This document shows, in pieces, positions 1-9,597 of a stretch of 64,000 nt of DNA. Below the pieces are notes generated by a model. It was not told the origin of the DNA. It was given only the letters and a program-made list of their open reading frames with translations, and made no database searches. Origin of the DNA: Flavobacteriales bacterium UBA1494 (lineage in GTDB: Bacteria; Bacteroidota; Bacteroidia; Flavobacteriales_E; Vicingaceae); contig CAJJAT010000011.1 of assembly GCA_905182175.1 (NCBI GenBank), forward strand, positions 1-64,000, written 5' to 3'. Position 1 is the stretch's first letter, and every line of letters begins with the position of its first letter. The position numbers and the translations under genes are program-made.

Positions 1-405
1 GTACCAGGTGACACTATTTGTGGATTACTTGGAATTGGCGGTCAGTTTGACGGTTCTAGCCCTTACACAGCCGGATATCAAATTTTCCCAATGCGTTGGA
101 CAGATTTAACAATCTGTAGATTGTCTACAGGAATTGAAAGTTCTGATTTAGCTTCGGCTCAATTTGAATTGGTTCCTAACCCAACAAATGGCTTGTTTGA
201 AATCAAATCAAGTGGATTTAACAATTCTACTATAAACGTTTATGTGAGAGACATTAATGGCAGATTGATATCTTCTGAGTTTGTTAGCAATGCGAATGGA
301 AACTTCTCAAAGTCATTTGATTTAAATGAAGAATCTAAAGGCGTATACTTTATCACAATTGTGGATGGAGTATCAGTAATCAACGAGAAATTGATTGTTC
401 AGTAA
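1..405 (+). CDS. C-terminal end of a T9SS-sorted secreted protein (5' partial)
   Basis: The reading frame is open from base 1, so the gene starts upstream of the window; about 134 residues and the TAA stop are visible. The last ~80 residues form a T9SS type A C-terminal sorting domain: FELVPNPTNGLFEI, a beta-rich segment with YVRDINGRLISS, then KGVYFITIVDG and a final KLIVQ. Such a tail sends a Sec-exported protein through the outer membrane for attachment or release at the cell surface. The visible upstream part (GIGGQFDGSSPYTAGYQIFP) resembles the end of an OB-fold-like domain common in Bacteroidota secreted proteins, but the catalytic or binding domain lies outside the window. An ATG at 91 is internal, not a start. 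Confidence 0.9.
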   Translation, partial: VPGDTICGLLGIGGQFDGSSPYTAGYQIFPMRWTDLTICRLSTGIESSDLASAQFELVPNPTNGLFEIKSSGFNNSTINVYVRDINGRLISSEFVSNANGNFSKSFDLNEESKGVYFITIVDGVSVINEKLIVQ

Positions 406-429
406 CAGTCTTTAACTTGTAAATGAAGA

Positions 430-457
430 GCGCCCCGAATATCGGGGCGCTTTTTTT
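430..457 (+). terminator. Rho-independent terminator
   Basis: A perfect 9-bp GC-rich stem (GCGCCCCGA / TCGGGGCGC, 430-438 with 442-450) with a 3-nt loop is followed by seven Ts. It lies 25 nt after the stop of the T9SS protein and ends that transcript. Confidence 0.95.
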
Positions 458-525
458 ATGCCCAATTTCTAAGAAGTGTTTGAGTTAACAGCAAAATAAA
501 TTAAGTTTGAAAAAAAATAATACTC

Positions 526-2571
526 ATGAATAAATACATTCTACCTGCTGCGCTAAGCCTATGCATGTTAGCTTGCAACAACCCAGAAAAGACTCCGAAA
601 ACTGAAGTTGAAGTAGAAAAAACTATAGCTTTTCCATTAAGTAACATGGATACCACAGTTTCTCCATGCAACGATTTTTATCAATACGCAATTGGCGGTT
701 GGTTAAAAGACAATCCTATTCCTTCCACTGAAAGCAGGTGGAGCAGTTTTAATGTGGTCACAGACTCCAACAATGCTAAGCTAAAAAAAATCTTTGCTGA
801 GTTCGCTGCAAAAGAATTTGACAAAGGCAGCATAGAGCAAAAGGTGGGTGATTTCTACAAAAGTGTAATGGATTCTGCCAAAGCGGACGAGCTTGGAATA
901 ACACCGCTTCAAGCAATGTTTGATGAATTAGGAAAAATTGAAAACATCGCAGATTACATTAAACTAAACGCATCCTGGAAAGAATACGGAATAGGTTCCT
1001 TTAATGGGGTATATATCAGTCAAGACGACAAGAAGAGTGATGAGTATATTACTTACCTATCTCAAGCAGGGTTAGGATTGCCGGACGAAGCATATTATAC
1101 CAAGTCCGATGAAAAGGCCATTAAAATTCAGGAGGCATACAAAACACACCTTTCTAAAATGTTTACTTTAATAGGAGATGAAAACACAGAAGGTTTGGCT
1201 TCTAAAGTTTATGCAATTGAAGAAGCTTTGGCGCAAGTTTCAATGACAAAAGTTGAGCGAAGAGATCCAGACTCAACATATAACAAGCTAGATATGGATG
1301 AATTATCAAAAATTACCAGCAACATTAATTGGGAAACTTACTTTAAAACCATTGGTTTATCAAATGTTGAACACGTAGTTGTTGGTCAACCAAATTTTAT
1401 GAAAGGACTAAATGAGCTACTGTTAAGTGTTCCACTAGAAGATTGGAAAGCATATTCACGTTGGAAGCTTGTTGATGCATATGCTTCAGAACTAAGTTCA
1501 GTTTTCGTAGATCAAAACTTTGATTTTTACAACAGAACCCTTAGCGGTACAGAGGTGATGAAGTCTCGAGAAGAGATAGCACTTAGGACGGTTAACGGAA
1601 GTTTAGGAGAATTAGTTGGAAAAGCTTTTGTTGCGAGATATTTTCCAGAAGAGTCAAAAGCTAACGTTCGCCAAATGGTTGAAAATTTAAGAACTGTTTT
1701 TAAAGAGCGGGTTCGTAAATTAGATTGGATGAGTGAAGAAACAAAAATAAAGGCGTTGGAGAAATTAGATGCTTTTAAAATGAAAATTGGTTATCCAGAT
1801 AAATGGACAGATTATTCGGCTCTTGAAATTACAGCAGACAATCTAGTTCTAAATGTAATGAATACGAGAAAGTTCAATTTCAATGAAATGATTGGGAAAC
1901 TTGGCCAACCCGTTGATAAAGACGAGTGGTTTATGACACCACAAACGGTTAACGCATATTACAGCTCCTCGAAAAATGAGATTGTTTTCCCCGCAGGAAT
2001 TTTACAACCTCCCTTCTACTCTATTGATGCAGACAATGCTTTAAATTATGGTGGAATTGGAGCGGTTATAGGCCATGAGTTTAGTCACGGATTTGACGAC
2101 CGGGGAAGTAAATACGATGCTAACGGGAATCTTTCAAATTGGTGGACAGAGGAGGACAGAGCTCGTTTTGATGCTCGAGCAAATGTTGTCGTAGAACAAT
2201 TCGATGGATACTTCCCATTATCAGACTTACATGTAAATGGCAAATTAACTCTTGGTGAAAACATTGCTGATTTAGGCGGAGCTACTATGGCATTTTATGC
2301 ATTAGAAAAAGAATTAGAAAGAATAGGAAAGCCTGAACCTATCGATGGGTTCACTTACCAGCAAAGATTTTTCTTGGGTTGGGCGCAAGTTTGGCACATG
2401 AACATGACAGAAAAGGAATTGAGAAAAAGAATTGCAACAGACTCTCACTCTCCGGGAGAGTTTAGGGTAAAAGGACCACTTGCCAACATGAGTGAATTTG
2501 CAGAAGCTTTTGGTTGCTCTGCTGATGACCTCATGGTTAACGCGGATTCTACGAAAGCAGTTATTTGGTAA
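526..2571 (+). CDS. M13 family (neprilysin/PepO-like) zinc metallopeptidase lipoprotein
   Basis: A secreted zinc endopeptidase of family M13, expected to cut oligopeptides in the periplasm. The N-terminus is a lipoprotein signal peptide with lipobox LACN, so the mature protein is probably membrane anchored. The zinc motif HEFSH is at residues 517-521 within GAVIGHEFSHGFDDRG, and the second motif GENIADLGG gives the third ligand E578 and D582. NAYYSSSKNEIVFPAGILQ is the family substrate-binding segment. The protein ends in a Trp as is typical for M13, and 681 residues is the normal length, so it looks intact. The ATG at 526 directly precedes the signal peptide. The downstream DUF1232 gene starts 1 nt after the stop, suggesting translational coupling. 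Confidence 0.95.
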   Translation: MNKYILPAALSLCMLACNNPEKTPKTEVEVEKTIAFPLSNMDTTVSPCNDFYQYAIGGWLKDNPIPSTESRWSSFNVVTDSNNAKLKKIFAEFAAKEFDKGSIEQKVGDFYKSVMDSAKADELGITPLQAMFDELGKIENIADYIKLNASWKEYGIGSFNGVYISQDDKKSDEYITYLSQAGLGLPDEAYYTKSDEKAIKIQEAYKTHLSKMFTLIGDENTEGLASKVYAIEEALAQVSMTKVERRDPDSTYNKLDMDELSKITSNINWETYFKTIGLSNVEHVVVGQPNFMKGLNELLLSVPLEDWKAYSRWKLVDAYASELSSVFVDQNFDFYNRTLSGTEVMKSREEIALRTVNGSLGELVGKAFVARYFPEESKANVRQMVENLRTVFKERVRKLDWMSEETKIKALEKLDAFKMKIGYPDKWTDYSALEITADNLVLNVMNTRKFNFNEMIGKLGQPVDKDEWFMTPQTVNAYYSSSKNEIVFPAGILQPPFYSIDADNALNYGGIGAVIGHEFSHGFDDRGSKYDANGNLSNWWTEEDRARFDARANVVVEQFDGYFPLSDLHVNGKLTLGENIADLGGATMAFYALEKELERIGKPEPIDGFTYQQRFFLGWAQVWHMNMTEKELRKRIATDSHSPGEFRVKGPLANMSEFAEAFGCSADDLMVNADSTKAVIW

Positions 2572-2572
2572 A

Positions 2573-2977
2573 ATGAAAGAAAAAAATCAAGAGCCAAACG
2601 GTTTTGCAAAAGCCAAACAAAAAACGGAAGAACTTCTCGAAAATGGAGAGAAACTTTCGAAATTGCTTACAGATACGAAAAAAAAGGCAGATGAAAAAAA
2701 AGGAAAATTAAAAGCCGTCTGGAGTGATCTTCAGACGCTTTTACGCTTAGTCCAAGCTTGGTGGAAAAAAGACTATCTGGAAATCCCTTGGAAGACAATT
2801 CTATTCGCTGCATCTGCTATTTTCTACTTTGTTAACCCGTTTGATTTCATTCCTGACTTTATTCCACTTGCAGGACTTTTAGATGATATAACTGTTATAA
2901 CATTCGTCACTGCTGCCTTAAAAAAAGACATTACTAAATTTAAAGAATGGGAAAGCCTTCCAAAAGATGAAGAATAA
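2573..2977 (+). CDS. DUF1232 (YkvA-type) small membrane protein
   Basis: Begins at the ATG directly after the M13 stop codon; an upstream in-frame ATG at 2492 lies inside the peptidase gene and is unlikely to be used. The first ~75 residues are highly charged and Lys/Glu rich, probably helical or coiled coil. The C-terminal part has a hydrophobic helix and the DUF1232 signature NPFDFIPDFIPLAGLLDD followed by a second hydrophobic helix. DUF1232 proteins are small membrane-associated proteins of unknown function. It overlaps the next gene by 11 nt, so the three genes from 526 to 3755 form one operon. Confidence 0.85.
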   Translation: MKEKNQEPNGFAKAKQKTEELLENGEKLSKLLTDTKKKADEKKGKLKAVWSDLQTLLRLVQAWWKKDYLEIPWKTILFAASAIFYFVNPFDFIPDFIPLAGLLDDITVITFVTAALKKDITKFKEWESLPKDEE

Positions 2978-3755
2978 GCTTTGGCAAATCTGGCAGTACC
3001 TCGTTTACCTACCTCGCTGTATTCACTTGCACGGAATACACTCCACTATTGTATTTGAATTATACCCCCATCTGTTTAAGGAGGAAGAAAAGTACTATGC
3101 CTTTGACGAGATTGAATCTTTACGAGCAAAGCTATTGCTTACAAATAAGTATATTTTTATAAGCGACTTAGGGGCAGGGTCAACAGTTCACAAGTCAAAC
3201 AAGCGACGCATTCAGGACATTGCAAAAACTAGTTTAAAGCCAGCTAAAACTGCTCAATTATTATTTCGATTTATTCGCCACTTTAAACCCAACAACATAG
3301 TTGAACTAGGAACTTGTTTGGGTATAACGAGCGCTTATCTGGGAAAAGCTAACCTAAAAGGCCAACTTACAACCCTAGAAGGTTCCTCGGAACTAGCAAG
3401 AGTTGCCAAAATCAACTTCAGTAAATTAGAACTAAAAAACATTACTCAAGTAGAAGGAAACTTTGACGAAACCTTAAAAGCAACCTTAGCCAACTTAGAA
3501 ATAGTTGATTTTATATTTTTTGATGGGAATCACAGCAAGGAACCAACGTTGCGTTATTTCGAACAAGCTTTACTACACTCTAACGAACATGCTATATTTG
3601 TTTTCGACGATATTTATTGGTCAAAGGAGATGACCGAAGCTTGGGGAGAAATCAAAAAACATCCCTCTGTAACTGTAACAATAGATTGTTACTCCATGGG
3701 ATTTGTCTTCTTTAAAAAAGACCAAGCTAAAGAACATTTTACCGTTTATCATTAA
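2967..3755 (+). CDS. Class I SAM-dependent methyltransferase (O-methyltransferase-like)
   Basis: A Rossmann-fold methyltransferase. Motif I is IVELGTCLGITSAYLG (from about residue 111), followed by the acidic SAM-ribose loop LTTLEGSSE and by IVDFIFFDGNHSKEPTLRYF, which resembles the metal/substrate region of catechol-type O-methyltransferases. The roughly 100 residues before motif I are an extra N-terminal helical region usual in Bacteroidota homologues. The substrate cannot be read from the sequence. The start ATG lies inside the end of the DUF1232 gene (11-nt overlap). Confidence 0.85.
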   Translation: MKNKLWQIWQYLVYLPRCIHLHGIHSTIVFELYPHLFKEEEKYYAFDEIESLRAKLLLTNKYIFISDLGAGSTVHKSNKRRIQDIAKTSLKPAKTAQLLFRFIRHFKPNNIVELGTCLGITSAYLGKANLKGQLTTLEGSSELARVAKINFSKLELKNITQVEGNFDETLKATLANLEIVDFIFFDGNHSKEPTLRYFEQALLHSNEHAIFVFDDIYWSKEMTEAWGEIKKHPSVTVTIDCYSMGFVFFKKDQAKEHFTVYH

Positions 3756-3797
3756 TGCCCTTTTTATACGTGAACTTGCCGTATTTTTGAAATCAGT

Positions 3798-4505
3798 ATG
3801 GTTGAACCAATTATTAACATAGAGAGTCTAGTCCGTAATTTTCGATTAGGCAACCAAGAGATTAAAGTGTTGAAGGAGATTTCTTTCTCTATTCAAAAGA
3901 ATGAGTATGTCGCTCTTATGGGCCCATCTGGTTCGGGGAAGTCTACGTTAATGAACCTCTTGGGCTGTTTAGATACACCTACTTTTGGAAAATACGTCCT
4001 AAACAATCAAGATGTCAGTAAGCTATCTGATGATGAGCTAGCTCAAATCCGAAACAAAGAAATTGGTTTCGTTTTTCAAACCTTTAATCTATTGCCAAGA
4101 GCTACGGCGCTGGACAACGTAGCGTTACCACTTATTTATGCCGGCCTACCAAAAGACAAAAGAATAGAGAGAGCCATGCAAGTCCTTACAGAGGTTGGCT
4201 TAAGTGATCGAGTCATGCATAAACCAAATGAGCTTTCCGGTGGTCAAAGACAAAGAGTAGCTGTGGCGAGAGCTTTGGTAAATTCTCCTTCTATTATTTT
4301 GGCAGATGAACCGACAGGAAACTTAGATTCAACGACCTCGAATGAGATTATGGGCTTATTCGACGCTATTCACAAAGCAGGAAATACTATTATCGTAGTT
4401 ACTCACGAAGAGGATATTGCGAAACATGCTCACCGAATCATTCGACTAATGGACGGCAACATCGAAAGTGATGAGTTAAACACCGAGATTACTTCTTTCA
4501 AATAG
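3798..4505 (+). CDS. ABC transporter ATP-binding protein, LolD/MacB type
   Basis: A complete ABC ATPase of the LolD/FtsE/MacB class. Walker A is GPSGSGKST (residues 42-50), the signature is LSGGQRQR, Walker B is [13 protein letters not shown] and the switch His is in VVTHEEDI. Family members power lipoprotein release, macrolide/peptide efflux or FtsX-type permeases. No permease is next to it: the following ~650 bp are non-coding, so its partner must be encoded elsewhere. TATTTTTG at 3782-3789 fits the Bacteroidota -7 box, suggesting its own promoter. Confidence 0.92.
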   Translation: MVEPIINIESLVRNFRLGNQEIKVLKEISFSIQKNEYVALMGPSGSGKSTLMNLLGCLDTPTFGKYVLNNQDVSKLSDDELAQIRNKEIGFVFQTFNLLPRATALDNVALPLIYAGLPKDKRIERAMQVLTEVGLSDRVMHKPNELSGGQRQRVAVARALVNSPSIILADEPTGNLDSTTSNEIMGLFDAIHKAGNTIIVVTHEEDIAKHAHRIIRLMDGNIESDELNTEITSFK

Positions 4506-5152
4506 AAAATTCAATTACTGTAGAATCTTCACAAGCAATGTATTCATTATAGGGCCTTAATATCTAGTTTAATTTACCTTGTCATATTCAATAGCGACCA
4601 TCCCCGCTATTAAAAATCTAATCCTTTCACTGTTTCTATTTATCAATTTACAGACTTGTGTTCCTGGAGTCGACCCTGGACACTAATTAAAATTCAAAGG
4701 TAATTTTAAAGTTTATTTTGACTTTGAAGCTGAAAGACATTGGGTCTATGAAAAGCATACAACGATTTAATTTGTATGTTCTTGCATCGTAAATAACACT
4801 TCTTTTTAAAGGAAAGCACAGATCCCGAGGCTGCGATCAAAGCTTTAAAAAGAGGAAGTTTACACAGAAAAGTAGTCGGAATACCTTTGCTGTTAGAGTA
4901 GATTTTATAACATGCCAAAGATTATGACTCGATAAAAATGAGAACCTCATCAAAAGAGACTTTGGTATAGGTCATATTTGCGATTTAACACAATATAAAA
5001 TCAATCGATACTCGAAGCATCTATTTTAATACTATAAAATTCTTAGCTTTTTAGAACCAATCCCCCAATTTATTGTATTATTGACGAAACGAGGATTTTT
5101 TGAGTCTTACGTTTCTTTAAAATGACTACCATTGGACTGAAAACATATTAAA
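4506..5152 (+). other. Non-coding gap, possibly with decayed coding sequence
   Basis: 647 bp with no convincing gene. A short stretch around 4815-4875 reads on the plus strand as DPEAAIKALKRGSLHRKVVG, which looks protein-like but has no start and is flanked by stops, so it may be the remnant of a lost gene. I see no terminator, tRNA, riboswitch or repeat here. A 70-codon minus-strand ORF in the middle has no protein-like composition. Confidence 0.4.
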
Positions 5153-5701
5153 ATGAAAATTTACACCAAAAAGGGCGACTCTGGAAAAACTTCATTAATA
5201 GGTGGAACCAGAGTACCAAAGCACCATTTGCGAATTGAGTCCTATGGAACTGTTGACGAACTGAATTCATACATAGGGTTAATCCGTGATCAAGACATTT
5301 CTGCTCAAGATGTTGAAGTATTGTTAGAAATCCAGGACCGACTATTTACAATTGGTTCTCATTTAGCAGCAGATCCTGGAAAATCAAAGATGGTATTACC
5401 AGAGTTACTTGAAACGGACATAACCTTTCTTGAAAATGAAATTGACCGCATGGATGACCTACTTGAAGAGATGCGGTCTTTTGTACTCCCTGGCGGACAT
5501 ACTGTTGTCTCTTATTCGCATATTGCACGTTGCGTATGTCGAAGGGCTGAGCGAATTGCAGTGCAATTAGCTGAAGAAAGTGAGGTTGATGAAAAGATTA
5601 TAAGCTACCTTAATCGCTTATCAGACTACTTATTCACTTTATCGCGAAAATTGACGAAAGATTTGAATGCTAAAGAAATAGCCTGGGTACCTAAAAAATA
5701 A
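5153..5701 (+). CDS. PduO-type ATP:cob(I)alamin adenosyltransferase
   Basis: Transfers the adenosyl group of ATP to cob(I)alamin to make coenzyme B12, needed by enzymes such as methylmalonyl-CoA mutase. The diagnostic N-terminal ATP-binding segment YTKKGDSGKTSLIGGTRV is followed by ESYGTVDELNSYIGL. FVLPGG and RCVCRRAER, with the conserved arginines of the active site at subunit interfaces, follow in order. 182 residues is the normal length for a single-domain cytosolic enzyme. No other B12 gene is adjacent and I found no cobalamin riboswitch upstream, consistent with salvage of external corrinoid. Confidence 0.95.
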   Translation: MKIYTKKGDSGKTSLIGGTRVPKHHLRIESYGTVDELNSYIGLIRDQDISAQDVEVLLEIQDRLFTIGSHLAADPGKSKMVLPELLETDITFLENEIDRMDDLLEEMRSFVLPGGHTVVSYSHIARCVCRRAERIAVQLAEESEVDEKIISYLNRLSDYLFTLSRKLTKDLNAKEIAWVPKK

Positions 5702-5775
5702 CTAAATTCTGATTTATAGAGAGTTATGGTGTTAAAAAGAATTTAAAAATAATTCATTTTTTAAAGCAAAAAAAT

Positions 5776-5783
5776 TACTTTTG
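5776..5783 (+). promoter_or_regulatory. Bacteroidota -7 promoter box upstream of the DUF2795 gene
   Basis: TACTTTTG matches the Bacteroidota sigma -7 consensus TAnnTTTG, 25 nt before the start codon at 5809. No clear -33 TTG is present at the usual ~19-nt spacing, so this is a partial match. Confidence 0.5.
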
Positions 5784-5808
5784 CGACGAATAAAAAACGA
5801 GAAGGGAA

Positions 5809-6030
5809 ATGTATTGGACATTAGAATTAGCTTCCTACATGGAAGACGCACCTTGGCCAGCTGCCAAAGACGAATTAATCGACTTTGCAATTAGAGCAGG
5901 TGCTCCACTAGAGGTTGTCGAAAACCTCCAAGAAATTGAAGATGAAGGTGACTCTTACGAAACCATAGAAGATATTTGGCCGGACTATCCGACGAAAGAA
6001 GATTTCTTCTTTAATGAGGATGAGTATTAA
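5809..6030 (+). CDS. DUF2795 small acidic protein upstream of secA
   Basis: A 73-residue, strongly acidic protein. It matches the DUF2795 family: LELASYMEDAPWPAAKDELIDFA, in which a short helical core with APWPA is conserved, followed by VVENLQEIEDEGDSYETIEDIW and an acidic tail. It has no signal peptide or membrane segment and should be cytosolic. Its function is not established; members are often found next to secA in Bacteroidota, as here. It has its own terminator, so it need not be co-transcribed with secA. Confidence 0.85.
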   Translation: MYWTLELASYMEDAPWPAAKDELIDFAIRAGAPLEVVENLQEIEDEGDSYETIEDIWPDYPTKEDFFFNEDEY

Positions 6031-6049
6031 CATATAACGTTCTTATAAC

Positions 6050-6083
6050 AAGGCTGTTTCATTTGTTTGACACAGCCTTTTTT
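6050..6083 (+). terminator. Rho-independent terminator after DUF2795 gene
   Basis: An 8-bp stem AAGGCTGT / ACAGCCTT (6050-6057 with 6072-6079) with a 14-nt loop runs into a T tract ending at 6083. Confidence 0.85.
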
Positions 6084-6179
6084 ATGATCCTGCGCCAAGT
6101 TGTCCGAATTGCATAAAGAGGTACAACAATTGCCATATATTTAGCAACTTTCTGAGCTCAAAAGCACTCTTTAATTGAG

Positions 6180-6187
6180 TAACTTTG
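6180..6187 (+). promoter_or_regulatory. Candidate -7 box of the secA promoter
   Basis: TAACTTTG fits TAnnTTTG, 38 nt before the secA start. No TTG is present at the expected -33 spacing. Confidence 0.45.
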
Positions 6188-6225
6188 TTCTCGTTTGAAA
6201 AAATTACCCAACTGAATACAACATT

Positions 6226-9200
6226 ATGTTCGCAGCACTAACTAAAACTTTCCATAAACTTATGGGAAGTAAAGCAGACAGAGATTTAAAAGAAGTAACC
6301 CCATTAGTTGAAAAAGTCAAAGCGGTTTTTCCGGGTTTAGCAGCACTTTCTAACGATGAGTTGAGAGCGAAAACCATAGATTTTAAAGCTAGAATTCAAG
6401 CATACATTGCCTCTGAGTTATCTACTATCGAAGAACTAAAAGTTAAGGTAGACACTACTGAAGACATCAATACCAAGGAAGATATTTACGCTGAAATTGA
6501 TAAAATTGAAGGCAGTATTGATGGCAAAATTGAAGAAGTTTTGCTGGAAATTTTACCTGAAGCTTTTGCAGTAGTCAAAGAAACGGCAAAAAGATTTACG
6601 GAAAAGGACAAAATTGAAGTAACTGCAACTCAGATGGACCGCGACATTGCAGCAGAAAGAGACAGTGTTGCAATTATTGGCGAACAGGCCCGTTGGAATA
6701 CTACGTGGAATGCAGCCGGTGCAGAAATTAAATGGGACATGGTACACTATGATGTTCAGTTGATTGGTGGAATTACACTTCACACAGGAAAAATTGCTGA
6801 AATGGCAACTGGTGAAGGTAAAACCCTAGTTGCTACTTTACCGATGTACTTAAATGCCCTAGCAGGGAGAGGCGTTCACTTGGTAACAGTGAACAACTAC
6901 TTAGCCAAACGAGATTCTGAGTGGATGGGACCGTTATTTGAATTTCATGGTCTAACTGTTGATTGTATTGACAATCACCAACCTAACTCTCCAGAGCGAA
7001 TAACTGCTTACAAAGCAGATATTACATACGGCACAAACAATGAATTTGGATTTGATTATCTGAGAGACAACATGTCCCGAACTCCTGAGGAGTTAGTTCA
7101 ACGTAAACCTCATTATGCTATTATTGATGAAGTAGATTCCGTTTTAATTGATGATGCTAGAACTCCATTAATTATTTCCGGACCGACACCAAAAGGAGAT
7201 ATTCACGAATTTGCTGAGCTAAAGCCAGTAATTGACAAATTAGTAAATGCCCAAAAGAAGTTAGTTACTATTTTGATTGCAGACGCTAAGAGAAAGTTGA
7301 CTGCTGAAGCAACTGACTCAAAAGAGCAAAAGAAACTGACAGAAGAAGGTGGAATGGCACTTTTAAGAAGTTTCAGAGGATTACCTAAGAACAAAGCATT
7401 AATTAAGTTTTTGAGCGAGGACGGAATTAGAGCTCAACTCCAGAAAACGGAAAATTATTACATGCAGGACCAGTCAAAAGAAATGCACCAGGTTGATGCT
7501 GAATTATTTTTTACAATTGATGAAAAGAACAATTCTATAGAACTTTCTGAAAAAGGAATAGAGTTGCTTTCCGGAACAGGCGGCGACACAGATTTCTTTA
7601 TCTTGCCAGACTTGAGCACCCTTTTAGGACAAGCTGAAAAGTCCGGAAAAAGTGAAGATGATGTACTTGCAGAAAAAGACCAAATCATAAACGATTACTC
7701 GATAAAAGCAGAACGAATTCATACTGTAAATCAGCTGTTAAAAGCATATACCCTTTTCGAAAAGGATACAGAGTATGTTGTAATGGACAACAAAGTAAAA
7801 ATTGTTGATGAGCAGACCGGTCGGATCATGGAAGGTAGACGTTATTCTGACGGATTACACCAAGCAATCGAATCTAAAGAGAATGTAAAAGTTGAAGCAG
7901 CTACGCAAACTTATGCTACTGTTACTTTACAAAACTTTTTTAGAATGTACCACAAGCTCTCGGGCATGACCGGAACAGCGGAAACTGAAGCAGGTGAACT
8001 GTGGGACATTTACGAATTAGATGTGGTAGTAATTCCTACTAACCGACCAATTGTAAGAGACGACAAAGAGGATTTAGTTTACAAAACAACTCGAGAAAAA
8101 TACAATGCCGTTATTGCCGAAACAGAGCTTTTAGTAAAAGCTGGAAGGCCTGTTCTAGTTGGAACAACATCTGTTGAAATTTCAGAGCTGTTGAGCAGAA
8201 TGTTGAAGATGAAAAATATCAAACACAACGTTCTGAATGCAAAAATGCACCAGCGAGAATCAGAAATTATTACAGAGGCAGGAAAAGCTGGCGCAGTGAC
8301 AATTGCCACCAACATGGCAGGTCGAGGAACTGATATAAAGCTTTCAAAAGAGGTGAAAGAATCCGGTGGTTTAGCAATTGTTGGCACTGAGCGCCATGAA
8401 TCTCGAAGAGTTGACAGACAGTTAAGAGGTCGTGCAGGAAGACAAGGAGATCCAGGTAGTTCTCAGTTTTATGTTTCATTGGAAGATAACTTAATGCGTT
8501 TATTTGGCTCTGAAAGAATTGCCAAATTAATGGACAGAATGGGGCTAGAGGAAGGAGAAGTTATTCAGCACCCAATGATTACCAAATCTATTGAAAGAGC
8601 ACAGAAAAAAGTTGAAGAGAATAATTTTGGCATTCGTAAGCGATTGTTAGAGTACGACGACGTAATGAACTCTCAACGGGAAGTCATATACAAACGAAGA
8701 AAAAATGCGTTGTTTGGGGAACGTTTAAACGTTGACATCTCTAACATGATGTATGACTCTACAGGGACTATTGTTCAGTATGGATTAGAAGCGAAAGATT
8801 ACGAAGATTTCAAATTTGAATTGATTCGAAACCTTAGCATGGACAGCCCTGTAACTGCAGAAGATTTTGCAAACTCAAGAGAAGATGAGTTGACTGAAAA
8901 AATCTATGAGATAGCCTATAAAAATTACTCGAATAAATCTGAGATAGTTTCTCGAACTGCTTTTCCGGTAATTAAAGACGTATTTGAAAATGAAGCGAAT
9001 GCCTTTGAGAATATAGTAGTTCCTTTTACTGATGGAAAAAAGACGATTCAAGTAGTTACTCCATTAAAAGAAGCATACGATACTCAAGCAAAGTCATTAA
9101 TTGCTTCTTTTGAAAAGAATGTCATTCTAGCCATGATTGACAACTCGTGGAAGGAGCACTTGCGTGAAATGGATGACTTAAAGCAGTCTGTCCAAGGTGC

Positions 9201-9576
9201 TGTTTACGAGCAAAAAGACCCCTTGTTAATCTACAAATTTGAAGCTTTTGAATTGTTTAAGCAACTAATAGACAGAACAAACAAAGAGATTATCACCTTC
9301 TTAATGAAAGGTAATTTACCTCAACAACAAGCTCAACCAAAAGTTCAGCAAGCAATGGCTCCAAGACAAGAGCAACCAAAATTACAAACTTCACGAACTG
9401 AAGTTCCAAGTTTTAGCAAGGGAAACGATGGCGGTAAACAACAACAACAAGGTGGAAACCCTGAAGCTGCACCAAAGCCAAAATCACAGCCTGTAAGAGT
9501 AGAAAATAAAGTAGGTAGAAACGAACCTTGCCCTTGTGGAAGCGGAAAGAAATACAAACAATGTCACGGAAAATAG
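6226..9576 (+). CDS. secA: Preprotein translocase ATPase SecA
   Basis: The motor ATPase that pushes unfolded preproteins through SecYEG. Walker A is GEGKT (residues 196-200), Walker B/DEAD-like DEVDSVLIDDARTP starts at D301, and the helicase motif ATNMAGRGTDIKLS and the RQLRGRAGRQGDPG segment of the second nucleotide-binding fold follow. The C-terminus is the zinc-binding SecB/ribosome-docking tail: C1102, C1104, C1113 and H1114 in NEPCPCGSGKKYKQCHGK, after a Gln/Pro-rich linker (~1035-1090). At 1116 residues it is longer than E. coli SecA because of insertions around residues 330-500, as is usual in Bacteroidota. The upstream neighbour is DUF2795. It also supplies substrates for the T9SS. 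Confidence 0.98.
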   Translation: MFAALTKTFHKLMGSKADRDLKEVTPLVEKVKAVFPGLAALSNDELRAKTIDFKARIQAYIASELSTIEELKVKVDTTEDINTKEDIYAEIDKIEGSIDGKIEEVLLEILPEAFAVVKETAKRFTEKDKIEVTATQMDRDIAAERDSVAIIGEQARWNTTWNAAGAEIKWDMVHYDVQLIGGITLHTGKIAEMATGEGKTLVATLPMYLNALAGRGVHLVTVNNYLAKRDSEWMGPLFEFHGLTVDCIDNHQPNSPERITAYKADITYGTNNEFGFDYLRDNMSRTPEELVQRKPHYAIIDEVDSVLIDDARTPLIISGPTPKGDIHEFAELKPVIDKLVNAQKKLVTILIADAKRKLTAEATDSKEQKKLTEEGGMALLRSFRGLPKNKALIKFLSEDGIRAQLQKTENYYMQDQSKEMHQVDAELFFTIDEKNNSIELSEKGIELLSGTGGDTDFFILPDLSTLLGQAEKSGKSEDDVLAEKDQIINDYSIKAERIHTVNQLLKAYTLFEKDTEYVVMDNKVKIVDEQTGRIMEGRRYSDGLHQAIESKENVKVEAATQTYATVTLQNFFRMYHKLSGMTGTAETEAGELWDIYELDVVVIPTNRPIVRDDKEDLVYKTTREKYNAVIAETELLVKAGRPVLVGTTSVEISELLSRMLKMKNIKHNVLNAKMHQRESEIITEAGKAGAVTIATNMAGRGTDIKLSKEVKESGGLAIVGTERHESRRVDRQLRGRAGRQGDPGSSQFYVSLEDNLMRLFGSERIAKLMDRMGLEEGEVIQHPMITKSIERAQKKVEENNFGIRKRLLEYDDVMNSQREVIYKRRKNALFGERLNVDISNMMYDSTGTIVQYGLEAKDYEDFKFELIRNLSMDSPVTAEDFANSREDELTEKIYEIAYKNYSNKSEIVSRTAFPVIKDVFENEANAFENIVVPFTDGKKTIQVVTPLKEAYDTQAKSLIASFEKNVILAMIDNSWKEHLREMDDLKQSVQGAVYEQKDPLLIYKFEAFELFKQLIDRTNKEIITFLMKGNLPQQQAQPKVQQAMAPRQEQPKLQTSRTEVPSFSKGNDGGKQQQQGGNPEAAPKPKSQPVRVENKVGRNEPCPCGSGKKYKQCHGK

Positions 9577-9597
9577 CGTAGAGCTAGGATTAATAGA

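Noticed and set aside
4706-4918. 70-codon minus-strand ORF in the gap after the LolD-type ATPase
   Set aside because: No recognisable domain, odd composition, no conserved motif; lies in a gap with decayed sequence.
4506-5152. Cobalamin riboswitch before the adenosyltransferase
   Set aside because: No B12-box-like sequence or typical stem pattern was recognised.
8079-8387. 102-codon minus-strand ORF within secA
   Set aside because: Antisense shadow; secA is fully conserved here.
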